Below are positions 1 through 13,100 of a DNA stretch of 64,000 nucleotides, in pieces (positions within the stretch are counted from its first letter, which is position 1; every line of letters starts with the position of its first letter). Source of the stretch: Symsagittifera roscoffensis (taxonomy: Eukaryota > Xenacoelomorpha > Acoela > Convolutidae). The stretch lies in the NCBI RefSeq assembly GCF_963678635.1, contig NC_087071.1:7393624-7457623 (forward strand). The letters run 5' to 3'. A program made the translations under genes and the position numbers. The notes beneath the pieces were generated by a model that worked only from the letters and a program-made list of their open reading frames with translations, had not been told where the DNA came from and did not search any database.

Positions 1-558
1 CAGTACAAGAGAAGTGTGATTGAAGGAACTGTTCAACGGGTTTTCCGCAGTACCTCAACATGGGAAGATTATGATAAAGCCATGAAAATCAACCGTGAGC
101 AGTGGTTGGATAACCAGTATCCGGAAAAATGGTCGTCGCGGGTTGCATCCCATGCCCTTGAAGAGATCATCAGCGAGGGCAAAAACAAAAAGAACATGGC
201 TGAAAAAAAGAAGCCCTGTGATTATAGCCGTGATTCACTACCCATTTTGATGGTCCAATATAGGGGGAATCACAGTCAGACATTACCAAAAAAAGTGCGC
301 GCTATCACCAATGCGCTGATATTATTCACGACGAGGAAATTGAAAACTTGTTCGCCCTCTCTAAAATCCTCCTTTTCCAGTGAACTGAAATCAAAAGTGG
401 TGTACAGACTTGAATGTTGTGGGTGCAAATCCATCTATGTTGGCTATACGGTCCGACCTCTCACCACAAGGATTGAGGAACACCGAAAAGAGGATACACC
501 AGTTGGACAGCATATAAGGCAGTGTGGTAGTGAGAGTAGTAAGTCTGTGTTTAATTAG
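1..558 (+). pseudogene. 3' part of a Penelope-like element polyprotein (end of RT plus GIY-YIG endonuclease)
   Basis: The frame is open from base 1 to a TAA/TAG-type stop near 558, so the 5' part lies outside the window. The first ~45 codons resemble the region just after the reverse transcriptase of Penelope-like elements (RVFRSTSTWEDYDKAM, then a YP..W motif). Near residues 130-165 is a GIY-YIG-type nuclease core: a VVYRLEC segment, two Cys two residues apart, SIYVGYT, then an Arg and an E-H pair (RIEEHRKE). Known family role: RT plus GIY-YIG nickase for target-primed insertion. It is not in frame with IFT70 downstream. The copy is 5'-cut by the window edge, so intactness cannot be judged; the visible part has no internal stop. 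Confidence 0.75.
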
Positions 559-1186
559 AAAATAATCGACCAGGCGTCCAGCAGCATCAAGTTACTTACA
601 TTAGAGGTGCTGCACATTAGGAAAGAGACCGGCAATTAACACGCGTGACGAGTTTAGAAGTAGGGAGCTGACACTAAGGCTATAGTTCCAGAATCGAAAA
701 ATTCTGGCAAAAACAACAAAGTTTTGAAACAACTTACATGTTAGCATTAAAATTAGCCACAAAACGAAAATGTGAAAATAAAAATGAAGAAAACTCTCAG
801 AAGTTTGTGACAAAATGTTTTTAAGTGTTACATAATAGTTGTTACATAATTTCAGTGATATTTGTAAAGTCTTGATTGGTTGAATTTTTAAAGTTTTGAA
901 GTAATGATGTGTGTGACACTTTTTATGATCTTTGATAATTTTGTACAGATAGTTTAGAATTTTTAAAACCTGAAGATGCACAACATGTGCGAAAACGTTT
1001 GTTTGAAATAACAATTTTAACGCATTCTCTATTTAATAAGTATCACAACAATTAGGCACAATAATTTCACCATAATAATATTTGACCTTATGGTTAAAAA
1101 AACCTGCTCGATTGTGTTCAACCAGAGTTTTATGCAGAGTTTTTTTACCGTAGCAAAAACCTACATATTTTTAGAGTTCAATTGTC
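559..1186. other. Non-coding tail of the Penelope-like element and IFT70 upstream region
   Basis: AT-rich; no coding exon recognised. The antisense reading frame of about 137 codons at 601-1014 has low-complexity composition and looks like a chance frame. Bases up to about 1015 probably belong to the Penelope-like element. A good 3' splice acceptor (ATATTTTTAG, ending 1174) lies 12 nt before the IFT70 ATG, so the mRNA may have a spliced leader or an unseen 5' UTR exon. Confidence 0.5.
970..996 (+). ncRNA. Hammerhead-ribozyme-like core of the Penelope-like element
   Basis: CTGAAGA (970-976) is followed by a 5-bp stem GCACA/TGTGC (978-982 with 986-990, loop ACA) and GAAA (991-994). This is the CUGANGA / stem II / GAAA core layout of a hammerhead ribozyme. 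Penelope-like elements are known to carry such motifs. An extra T between the core and stem II, and no obvious closing stems I and III, leave its activity doubtful. It probably marks the 3' end of the element that starts at the left edge. Confidence 0.5.
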
Positions 1187-4100
1187 ATGTATCATCACTC
1201 ATTGCGACCAAAAGATGGAGAATACACTAAGGTGGTGTACAATCTAATCAAAGAGCAGAAATACGCCGAAGTAGTTAAGATTCTTACTTCTGAATTGAAT
1301 ATGAATGGAAGATCACGAGCTGCGTTATCGATTTTGGGTTATTGTACCTATCAAATGCAACATTATGAGGATTCTGTGGTCTACTATAAACGACTGGTAG
1401 ATTTATGTCCGAATAATGAACACTATTTGATGTATCTAGCGCAGTCTCAATATAAGGCGTGCAGTTATCAAGATGCCATGAATACAGGTAACGCAGCGCA
1501 TATAATCGATACTCATCAAATCTGTCACCTGTTTGAAAATGGGGGGTTGTCCCATTAAAGCCGCCAGCCTACAAACAAAAAAAAATTACGAGAGCTCACA
1601 CTTAACAAAGATTCCTTGCAGAAAATCTACTGGCACTTCTTTATTACACACTGCTCCGAGGAAAACAAATGTACATGGAAAATAAAATGCAGATGTGGAA
1701 ACTGTAACATCACAAACAAGATGAAATTAAACTAATGAACTTGAACCTGGGTGGGAACCCCTGAGAACTGTCTCTAAATATTTTACTACTACTAATACTA
1801 CTGGTTTTACCATTTTGGGAGGTGTATTGGTCTCGGAGGGAGCAATATTTAAAGCTTAACGGTATAAGTGTTTTTAAGCTGTACAACTTGATGACGGAAA
1901 CTCGGAATTGGCAGCAGAAGTTAAGAAACTGCAAGCAGCCATCAAATATGGCGAGGGTGACATCCAATCTGCTAAAGGATTGGTTGAGCAGAGTTCTTCT
2001 GGTGACGCCGACAAGCATGTGAACTATGGCTGCATCCTTTTCAAGGTTCATTAATATGTCTTCGGTTAAATTCTCGCTATGCATTGATGTTTTCATAATA
2101 CCAACAAAATCTGCTCTCAAAATTCAGTTTTTTAGAAAATTATTTATCACGTTCCAGGTAGCCACTATGTTCAGAATGAATTATTTCATGTTGTGCAGAA
2201 TAATTGAATGGTTTAAGTTTTGTTAATTAGGAGGGCAAATTTGACGACGCGCTGAAGCATTTTTTGGACGCGCACAACATACAGGGATTCAAACCTGACC
2301 TCTGCTACAACATAGCCTTGTGCTACTACAAGAAAACTGACTACGCGCAGTCTTTGAGGTTTCTCTCTGAGATTATAGAAAGGGGAATCAAAGATCACCC
2401 CGAGTTAAGTGTCGGAATGGCGACGGAGGGGTTGGAAATCAGAAGTGTGGGAAATACGTTGGCTCTACAGGTTAGCTGTCAATCTTGACTTTGATATTGC
2501 AGGCCTGTTACAATTTTTGTTTTGCGGTTTTAAAGAAACAATTGAAACTTCTGGCGCACATGTTAAAATGTCTTTTGATGATATAGCAGTTTTGAGCCTA
2601 CTACTGGCAATTGATTGGTATTTTCACTTCAATATTTCCTAGACGCAAGCAAATGAAATTTCGATTGAAAAGAGCAGTTTTGAATCACGCTTGTTCGCTT
2701 TAGGAAACCGCACTGGTGGAAGGATTCAACCTGAAAGCGGCCATTGAGTTTCGCCTGAAGAACAACGAAGGGGCCGTTGAGGCACTGACTGACATGCCCC
2801 CTCGCTCGGAGGAAGAACTTGACCCTGTCACTCTTCACAATCAGGTTTTTATAATTACTCAAGCAGTGCTTGTCTAAAAAAAAGTAACTTGTTTCGTTTT
2901 TCTTGTAGTTGTTATTGGGCAATTTCAGTCAGCGTTAGCAAAAATCTTCATCTTCAAAATAAACGTCAGTTGTTGGTGCCAGGAAGCGTTTTATATTGTT
3001 GAGCATGCAATTCTACAAGCTGTCAAAGTGGTCCGTATTTCAAGTTTTCTCGGTTTTTGTGAAATTTTCGCAGCTAGAGGGAAAAGAAAAGAGTCTGATG
3101 TGACTTTATTAAAACGCATTTGTTGCTGCCGGTTCGTGTTTCTGACTTCCAAAGGCACTTTGGGATAAGTAGTGAGTTGAGTAGGTGTTGACTTTACCTG
3201 GCTTAGAAAAAAGTGTTGATTTAATCCGGCTCAGACTTAATTACAAATTGAGGTTGTTGTTTCGCTTTCTCCTTGGCCCAAGTGGGCATTGCACAAAATG
3301 CCCATTTTTAGTGCGTCAAAGATTTTACAAAGACGCGAGTTTTCGCCTTAACGAAGGTCGTCATACCATCTTTTTATAACTTACAAAAAGTTTTGAATCA
3401 CTTGTTCGCAAACTGAATCACTTTTGAATAACTTGTTCGCAAAGTTTTGAAGTTTTTGTTATTGTTGATTGCGTCAGGATTTTGTAGTTTTCTGAATTTA
3501 CAGACGCTGAAATAACTTACAAAGACGCGAGTTTTTGCCTTCACGAGGGTCGTCATTCCATCTTTTTATAACAAGTTTCGTTTTCGCCTTAACGAAGGTC
3601 AACCCAAGTTTTTCGTCTTATTGACTGCTCGGTTATTGATTCTCACTGCTTGCTAAGGTTGATTTTGAGCCTCATCCGAGACAAAGGTAATTGAGTTTTT
3701 TGTAGATATAGTTTTTTCAAGTAAGTTTCTCAAGTAAGTTTTTGAGTTTAATATTTCAATAACCAAATTGACTTCTTGTAATGCAATGTTTTAATTGTAT
3801 CGCAAGTGATTTGTTTGCATTTTTAGTTCGTGTTGTTTTTGGAAGATTTTGTGATCTCATTTGTTTCGATAGCTGAGTTTTGATTTCTGCTGAAGCTTGA
3901 TTTCTGATATTCGTTATTAAAGTGGATCTCAAATGACGCTTAAAATTGTAGGAGAAAGTTAAATAGATATATCGGAGTTCTTGAGAATTTCCTTGCATTT
4001 ATTAACAGATCTTTTCGACATGCAGCTAACCGGCGTTTTGGCGTTTTTCAAGCTTGCAATTTGTGATTTCTCGGAAAAAATGGTCTTTCTTTTTTCAAAC

Positions 4101-7100
4101 AAATTTGTTATTGTTTTCATAGTTGGAGCAAGTGTACTGCATCACGGGTACCAGGCTTTTTGTGAACAATTTTTCAAATTTGACTCTTTTTTTTTGGAGG
4201 GCTCTATTGGAAATTTTTGGCAAGAGACCTATTTTGAGCATGTTTGTTTTTGAAATCCTTTTTTTCTCGAATTCAGTGATTATGCTGGTTGCATGGGATT
4301 TGGTTTTTTTTCGTTTGTTGAGGCGCTTCGGATTTTTTTTTTAATTTACGCAATTTTTTAAAATTCTTTACCGATTTTCAAAAAAGGGGTATTATTGGAA
4401 AGACCGCTTACGATGTGGTTTTTGGAAAAACTATTTCACCCGTCTCAAAAACGACCTTCAACCCTCGCAAAAGTGATTTTCGTTTTGTTTTCACCGTTTT
4501 TTAAAACTATTTGGCTTTTTTCGATAACTGCCCTCCCAAATCTGAGTTTTGATGTTCAATCAAAATAACTGCTTTTGTGAATTTTTTTCCGCATAACGGC
4601 TACGTTCAATTTTTTTTTCACATAAAAAGCTATGAATCTGGGAAATGTAATGTTTTTTTTGATTTGTTGTCCAATCCGTGGAAACTTTTCTGGATAACTA
4701 TCGTGCCAAATCTGATATCAAGGGTTTGCTCGAAACAACAGGTTGTTGAAAGTCAGTCTAAGTACATAATCGGATAAGTCCAATTCCTAACAGAAAAAAT
4801 TCATGACTTCATGTAAGTCAAAGTTTTGAATTTTTGTCAGTTTTTAGAATATTTTTCATATTCTTAAAAACTCCCCTACAAATCTGATACGAAAGAACCG
4901 TTCAATCGAAAGAACTGGTTTCTTACGACTTCTTAATTTTGTCTTCGGGAAAATTCCGATTTCTCAAAAAATTTTTCTCTTATTTTAGTAGAGAAGCAAC
5001 AAAGGTTTTGGACAAAATCCTAGTTTTTGAAAATTTCCATTGCATCCCGCATCAATATAAAAATTTCAAAAATATTAATTAGGTACCCCCAGCTTTAGCT
5101 GGGACCCTTGTTCTCTTTTATCGAGACACCAATGTTTTTGGTTTAGCTAGTTTATTATCAAAGTTTTTCAGTTTTTTCGACCTATGTTTTTTTGTTTGTT
5201 GCATCGTTCACGTAATTTTTTTTGTTCATTGACCGTTTTAAAATATTCAAAAGGTCCTCGTTAATATAAATTGATGCTTGAATGAGTTATCATTACTGCA
5301 TTACTCATTACTGCATTACTCATTACTGCATTACTCATTACTGCATTACTCATTACTGTACTCATTACTGAGTGATCATTACTGTATTAAATGGTTCATC
5401 TTTTCTTTACAGGCACTGATCAACTTCGAGTCCGAGCCGACCTCTGGCTTCGAGAAGTTCCAGTTCTTGATCCAGCAGGCAGATTTCCCCCCGGAAACAC
5501 TGGCAAATCTGCTGATAATGTATGTCAAATATGACTACTTGGACTTGGCGGCCGATTTGCTAGCGGAGAATAATGATATTCTTACTCAGAAGGTTAGTCT
5601 TGTTTTTTGTATGTTTAGGAGAGAAAAAGAAAAAAATAGATTTTGCGTTAGTTTTCTTTGCACATGCTCATAATTTGCACATGATTTTGTCCTTGAAACA
5701 ATTGTTTTAGCTACAAAAAATAGAACTTGGTTGAGTTGTTTTATGAATTTGTATTAAAACGAAAAAAATAAATTAGTAATCAAACGCATTTAGAATGTGT
5801 GTCGTGGTATTTTAGCATAATAATAGGCTTTCGGTTGGTACACATAACCATTGGCGAGCTAAAACCGAACATTAGTTCTTAGATTTGAAACTATTTTTTG
5901 AGAAGTCTTGAACTTTTTTTGTTGAATTGCTGCTTCATGTTTTGTGCAGATAGTTGTCGTTTTTCATCATAGTTCCCGGCTGTTTGAATGGTTTCGAGAG
6001 GCAACTGATTCTAGCTACTTTGTTTTTGCGTGCATCAATTAAACTAAACTGGAAATAATTTAGTCTTAGTTAAACACTATTAGATTAGATTCGAGTTGCT
6101 GAATCAAACTATCTGTAAACTATTTTCTGTAGATTTAAGACATCCCTATGTTATTGCTATGTTTTTTAAACTCAATTTTTGCTTGTAAGTATGTTGATTT
6201 ATGTTCAAGACATCTGATATATTGAACTTTTTAAAACTCGATTCTCATATGAAGGACAACCCCTAATTACATCATGCATTGAATTCATTCTCTAATTCGA
6301 AACCCTTATTTAGGACAACTCCTACATGACTCCATATGTAAATAAGATCATGTCAACCAATAGTAACATCCAATATTTTGACTTTTCCTAAACTCGAAAC
6401 CCATATTTAGGACAACTCCTACATGACTCCATATGTAAATAAGATCATGTCAACCAATAGTACCATTCAATATTTTGACTTTTCTTAAATTCGAAACCCC
6501 CCATATTTAGGACAACCCCTACCTGACTCCGTGGATGTTGGACTTCTTCGAGGCAGTGTTAATGGCGGAGACTTCTCCCGAAGATGCATATGCGAAGTTC
6601 GATGACATGAATGCACGCATCACAGATGACTTGAGGAAAGTTACCAAGTTGGTGCAGGACTACAGACAGAATAGAGAGGACGAAAAAGGTATGTTGAGAT
6701 ATTACGTAAGATAACAAAAGAAGACGGTTGCTGTGATAAACTAGTGTTAGGATAGTATAGTGGTGTGCGAACTCGGTTGGTACCACCAAGATGCATGGAT
6801 CGATCCCTCGAGATTGAAAGATTTTTTTTTGAAAATTCTCTGAATTGAAAAAACCACGAAAAAATTTTAATTTTTTTTTCTAACAACGCTTTAATGCAAA
6901 ACGTTGAACGTGTAAATGCAAAGCGCAATTAATAGTTCCAGTTCTTAAAGATTTTTCCGGATGATAGAGCAAACATGAAGTCCAAATTCATGAGAGACGA
7001 AATGGAAATGATGTTCACGATTGTAAAATGTGAGAAAAATCATATGCATTGCTAAATAATGAGATGATCTCAGAATAAAATATCCGTCAGGCTAAAAATT

Positions 7101-10100
7101 GAGAAGCTATTTTTCCAATAAAGATCTCAGTCAGATTAGATATTAACTCACCATTAAATTATAAACGTTTATTAAGTCCTTTTCTATTTCAGTGCAGAAG
7201 ACGATCAAAGAGTACGATGAGAAACTGGACATGTATCTTCCAGTGCTGATGCAGCAGGCCAAGATATTCTGGGACCGGAAGAACTACCCCCAAGTGGAGA
7301 AGATATTCAGGAAGTCGGTGGAGTTCCTGAATGACAATGATGTGTGGAAAGTGAATGTCGCTCATGTTTTATTCATGCAAGAGGGAAAATACAGCGACGC
7401 AAAAGGTACACAAATTTTCTGATTATAATAAATCATAAATAGGTTCGTTTTCATGATTATTTTCAAAAAGTTTTATCTTGGAAGAACCAAAAAGGCCAGA
7501 TTAGTGAAAAACTGAAAAGGAAGCCCATAATAATAGCTTAGAGAGTTTTTTACTCCTGAGACACGAAATATGACTTGATGGTGCCCCAACTTGGTGCTTC
7601 ATCAAATTATAAATAAATCAATCTTTGATTGTTACTTACGGGTTTGAAAATGAATTATTATTATAACTCAAATGACGCCGCATCTCACAGGGTATTAAAC
7701 TTAGACCGCAAAAAAACACATTGTTTAAAAAAAATTTTCTTACTATTGATCATATTCCAGTTGTCGAAAACAGACGAACGCCGATAGATTCAACTAGCTC
7801 AATATCAAAGTTTTTAGTTATCCAGTTCTTTACCACTAACATTTTTTGACACACCTTTCTCGATTTTTTTTTCAGCATCGGACCTAATATTTTAATCAAT
7901 AACTATGCATAGGTTTCTACGAGTCACTGGTGAAAACAGTTCAAGCCAGACGGGAACCCCTCCTCTCCTGCAGTGCAATCATACCTGCCAATCTGTGCGT
8001 CTGTTACATAATGACCAGTCTGAATGAACACGCGGAAGAGATGATGCAGAAGATTGAGCGGGAGGAGGAGCAAGCTGCGTATGAGGAGCCGGAGAAGAAG
8101 ATTTATCATTTCTGTATCATTAATTTGGTCATTGGAACGCTGTACTGCGCAAAAGGTGAGTCATAATTTTGGAGCAGCCGTGGCTGAGTGGGTAGGTCAC
8201 GGTTGGAGGGGTCTTAGTGTCATCCGCCTCCTCAAGATGGAAACGGCTGCGGCAGAATGGATCACATGTCTCTCCTCCACGGAAAAAGGCCCAAGGTTGA
8301 CTGGTGGTAGCTGGGCGGGGGCTAATAAGAAAGTGTCAACAATTTGCGAATTTTTGAGTGTTTCTGCGTAAATGTCATTTTCGACGTCGACTTATTTTTA
8401 GTTTTGCAAGCATTTGAGTATACGAGTGACATGGGGGCATACTCAAGAATCAGAGAAAAATGAAAAGAAGACGTAGTTTGATCAGTTTCATATGAAAAAT
8501 TATGCGGTGGTGCAAAAGAATAGCTCATTAGAAGTAAAAATCTATAATGTTAACAGTAATGTTTTTGTCATGTCCAGAGATACTTCGTGACATATCTTCA
8601 TGCATGCTTTACAAAAAGTTTATCTTTTATACAATTGTACATCTGACTTGTAAATTTATTTTTCTCTTTGTTCTCTAGGCAACTACGAGTTCGGCATCGC
8701 TCGTATGATGAAGGCATTGGAACCCTTCAGTAAGAAGCTAGGTACTGACACCTGGTTCTACACCAAGAGATGCTTCCTCTCTCTGCTGGAGAATCTGGCC
8801 AAACACATGCTAGTGCTGAAGGTACGCTTGTATTAGATATCACATTTATTCTGTAGGGAAGAGAGAAATTTGAACGTTTGGCTCTCCTGTCCTCCATTGA
8901 TTTTTTCTGAAGTTCGATATATGTGTTATACTCTCGACCGTTAGGTGAGGTATAAGCTATGTTGATTCTGTGTTAGTGAGAACTACGCTGTGTGTGTGTG
9001 TATGAGAATTAAACGAATAAAAGAACAACTTAAATTCAACGTTCTAAGTTTAAGTCTGGCTGACACTGACCTCGAATCATTTGAGAGACAGTGCCTTATA
9101 GGTACTAGTATATGTGTGATTACGTATAAATAGGTACTTATTTAATCATCAGACTTCTATAGGTTAATTAATGTACTCTAGGTTTATGACATGCTAATGC
9201 TACCAACTGGTTATGTTAGCACCTGAACTGGCTTTATCAATACTGGATGTTTTGCTATAATATCCGTACGGATAACATTCCCCTCTTTTTTGATAAATTG
9301 AGTCTATCAATTTCGAATGTTTCTGCTATATCCTCCTGCTGGTTCTCGTTGACTTTTCCTATCATCTCAGTTGTGTGTTGATTATCTCTGATAGTTGTGG
9401 CTGGTGAATGTTGTTTCGACTTTTGGGTTATCTGTTCCTTCTCTCTTTGAAAGGTCATGGAATTTTCTCTAATTGAGCTGATTGATTGCAGGAAATTCAT
9501 AGCATCCTCAAAGTCTTTACGGAAAGAATCTTCTGTTATCTTTGGTTTGTCCAGGATGTAACGCGAGCTTGTAGTTCTGGGTGGTGAGTTATCCGTGTGA
9601 GCCGTTTCTCGGGCGTTCTCAGGCGTATCACTATTGATGTGGACCTCAGTGCACAAGATATCTTCGGGTGTTTGTGACAATGGTGATGGGGATGCCGCAA
9701 GCCCCTCGTCCATCGTGGTTGGTTGGTTGTCACGATTGTCTACTTTTGTGGAATTGCTCGATTTATTCGCTGTGGTTTTATCAGTGTTTGAATCCTGAAT
9801 GGTTGCCACTGTGATTAATGCCTCCGTGTTGGTCGAGTTGTTTCCAATGGGGATAGCGTTTCCGAATTTCTCCTCTAGTGTGCTTTTTCTCGTTCTCGTT
9901 GAGCGCCGGATTTCCGGTGAGTGTGGTTCCGGTGTGGCTTTAAGATCTATTCTTTTGGCAGCAGGTTGTTCACTTGGTGATGGAGTTTTGTGGTCGAGAT
10001 CGGTATCCGACGAAAGTGAGACTGGATGTTTGTGAGATCGACTTTTGATTTTTTCTTAGGGCTCATTTTACCGTGCGGTATTGTTCTTGGAAGACGTTGT

Positions 10101-13100
10101 GTGGAAGGTTCGCTTTTGTCACGTTTATTCCGGGCGTTCATTTTGCTTTTAGCTGTGAAAGGTTTTAACAGTTTTTGGGGTCCAAGAGCTCGTCGGTTCA
10201 ACGTCTGCTGAATAATTTCTTGCGTTGTTTTTGGTGGCGGTCTTTTCGCACTTGTTACTGCTTTTGCTGTTTTTCCTCCTTGTGCCTCATTGATTGGTGT
10301 CTTTTTTCCTGAAACATGCGGTTTGGCTCTTGGTAGGTGTTTATAGGCTACGAAGTCTTTAAGTGCCGCTGGTCTACATCTCCCATAGACCCTTGGGTGT
10401 GGTATGAACGCGAGACCATCATGCCTAATAACTCTAGGTTGTTTGCCGTCTTCCCTTATCCACGCAGTATGCGGAGAGTAATTCATTATTGCGCCATTTT
10501 CAATATTTTTCAATTGTGCCCCAAATGTCCCCGGATTTTTTGTTTTTCTGGCGATAGTTCCCGTTTTCCTAGCGACTTGTTCGAGGCGGAGTCCTGTTTT
10601 AGGATCTATTGTATGTGCTGGACCTTTGAAACGATCCTTCAGGAATAGTAGCGGTGCCCTTTGTAAATTTTGTTTTTCTTATCGTGTTAAAAGTCTTATG
10701 GGTTTACGTGTCCTTAAATTTTCGAAATCGTTAGTTTTTTTTAGAAGAGATTTCTGGAGTAATTTAATTTCGTAAGGTTTATTTGATAGAGGTAGGTGCA
10801 CACCTATTGGGAACTTTTGGAGTAATCTCCTGTCGAACTCCTCATCACTGCTATCTAGGGTAACTGCATCCGTGTTTGGAACCGTATCCTGTTGGTTTTG
10901 TGCGCGCTGTTTGCCTGAGTTGTTTGTTGTGCGTGGAGGAACCTCGATTGTGTTTTGTTCCACGTTGTTTTGTGCGGGTGGTGCAGGGTTGAAAGTAGGT
11001 TCGGGTACGTATTGGTCGTCTGATTTGGGTTTGTGCTTGAATTTTAGGTCCAGTTTATCCTCACTATTCACATCTCTGTCCCACATGGTTTCCGCCGACA
11101 GCGCTGGTTTAGAGCGCACTTTTTCGTCTAAACATGACAGTTTTGTGTTTTCCCACGAAAGATTTGAGGATTTAGACGACGTGCTGAGGTTAATTAGTGG
11201 TGTATTAGCTTTTCTACCATAGTGAGCTTTGTAGATGCGTTGGGGGTAATGCGGAGTCTTTTTAATAATTCAGCCACGTCTGATGCAAATTTGTAACGTC
11301 GATTTGATTTATCGATTTTCATAATTGCTAATCGTGATTTTAAGGTTTGTATGAGCCTTTCGACCATGCCCATAGCTCTATGGTCGTCAACTGGTGCGAA
11401 AATCAGTTTTATATTATGAGATTTACAATATATAAGGAAACTTTTTGCCCTGAAGCCTTGTGCCTGGTCACATCTGATCGCTCGTGGTACGCCTTGGTTT
11501 ACTATGTGATTTTGCACAAACCGGATGATTGTATCCGCTTTGTTATTAGTTACGACTTTTGCGTATGGGAAACGTGAGAAACGATCGACACCCGCCAATA
11601 TGTAAACCTCTTTATCGTTCTCATCAGGTAGGGGCCCCGCAAAATCCAATTAGATTTCTTCGTTCGGTTCTACCACCGCGTCCAATGTTGTGTAGTGTTG
11701 TTTACCCGAGATTACTTTAAAGTTCTTACCCTTTTCACGGCAGTTTTTGCAATTTTGGGCAGTTGCTACAATATCTCGATGTAAATACGGGTACCACACA
11801 TGTTTCGCCGCTTCTAGCATTCCCCCTTGTCCCGGATGTGTAAGGTGTAGTGCATCCATAAGTGTAGGTCTTAACTGCTTTGGGATAACGACTCGGTCGT
11901 CGTATAGAAGGATATTTTCTCTGACGGACAAGCCGTGTCTTACATTATAAAAGTAAGGGCCATAGCAGTCCTTAACGTTGTCCCATTTTTGTTGCTTAAC
12001 CATGCTTAGCAGCGGCGATAAATCCGATCTCATTTGGTTGCGGCTGGTAAAAAGTTTACGTCCATCGCTTTTCGTAAGTTTTTGCGGAACATCGGGATGT
12101 CCTCTTTCTCTATACTGGCAGTTGTTTGGCATTCAGTGTCCTGTCCCGTTGAGCGGTCCTCTTCGGTCTGCGTTTGACACTCTGTGTCCTGTGTTTGCGC
12201 TAGTGCCAGAGTCTGACAAATTGCATCGACCCTTTCGTTTTCAACTCTTCTGAAGGTAAAGCTCTCCGTTGACGGGATCACTTGGTGTGTTACATCACTG
12301 ATTGTGAGTTCTGGCGGTGGTGGTTTTGAGAGAAATTCATTAAAGGACGCGTAATTTATAGGGGAAAAAGTAAGTTCGGTCTGAACACCGCTGTGAGATT
12401 TTCGTGTAATTCGACGAAACGGAGGTAGTGCCATGCCTTGCTGCAATTGCCTGTTCATTATTGGAATTTGGTTGAGTTTTGGATTTTCAGAATTTGATTT
12501 AAATGGAAAGCGACTTGATTTAAACAATTGACTACGAACAGTGAATGCAATTTGTGTGTGAACCGAATTTGAACGTGCGAAATTTTCGTTCCGGTTGAGC
12601 TCTTTGTGCCTAGATAATTAATTGTTGTAGCATTATTCAAGGCGAAGTTATTACTGCTGCTATCTTGGAATTCTACGCATTTGACGAAGTCATCGATTAA
12701 TGCTACGACAAAGTGTTCATCCCAATACGCCGGGGGTTGTGGTTTCCCGACCGGGTGTCGTGAAATGTAGTCAATAAGACCCATTTTCCCATTTTACTAC
12801 CGGCCAGATGATGTATATCGAAACCAAATGGAATGAGTCGATCAATCCATCTGGTTAACCTACTTTGGTAGGTTTTGTTGCCCCGATTACTTTTTAGGGC
12901 ACTTACTAATGCTTGATGGTCCGTTATCAGAGTAAAACGTCTACCATATAGTTAATACTTGAAATGCTCAATGACCCACACTGCGGCCAAAAGCTCGAGC
13001 TCGTTTACCGAGTATTTCTGTTCGCATAATTTTAGGAACCTTGATGCATACGCAATGGTTACCCAACCATCTGGTGTATTTTGTTCAAGAGCCGCGCCTA

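Larger units (their letters stand above)
2845..5412 (+). other. IFT70 intron 4
   Basis: A 2.57 kb AT-rich intron with T-runs and no recognisable coding domain. It holds short direct repeats at 3323-3600 and a 15-bp minisatellite just before exon 5 (listed separately). Frames such as those at 3981-4344 are T-run-driven and not supported as genes. Confidence 0.7.

Noticed and set aside
601-1014. 137-codon minus-strand frame
   Set aside because: Low-complexity Leu/Phe/Lys composition in AT-rich element tail; no domain, and it overlaps the hammerhead-like motif.
1710-2120. 136-codon minus-strand frame over IFT70 exon 2
   Set aside because: It is the antisense shadow of a clear coding exon.
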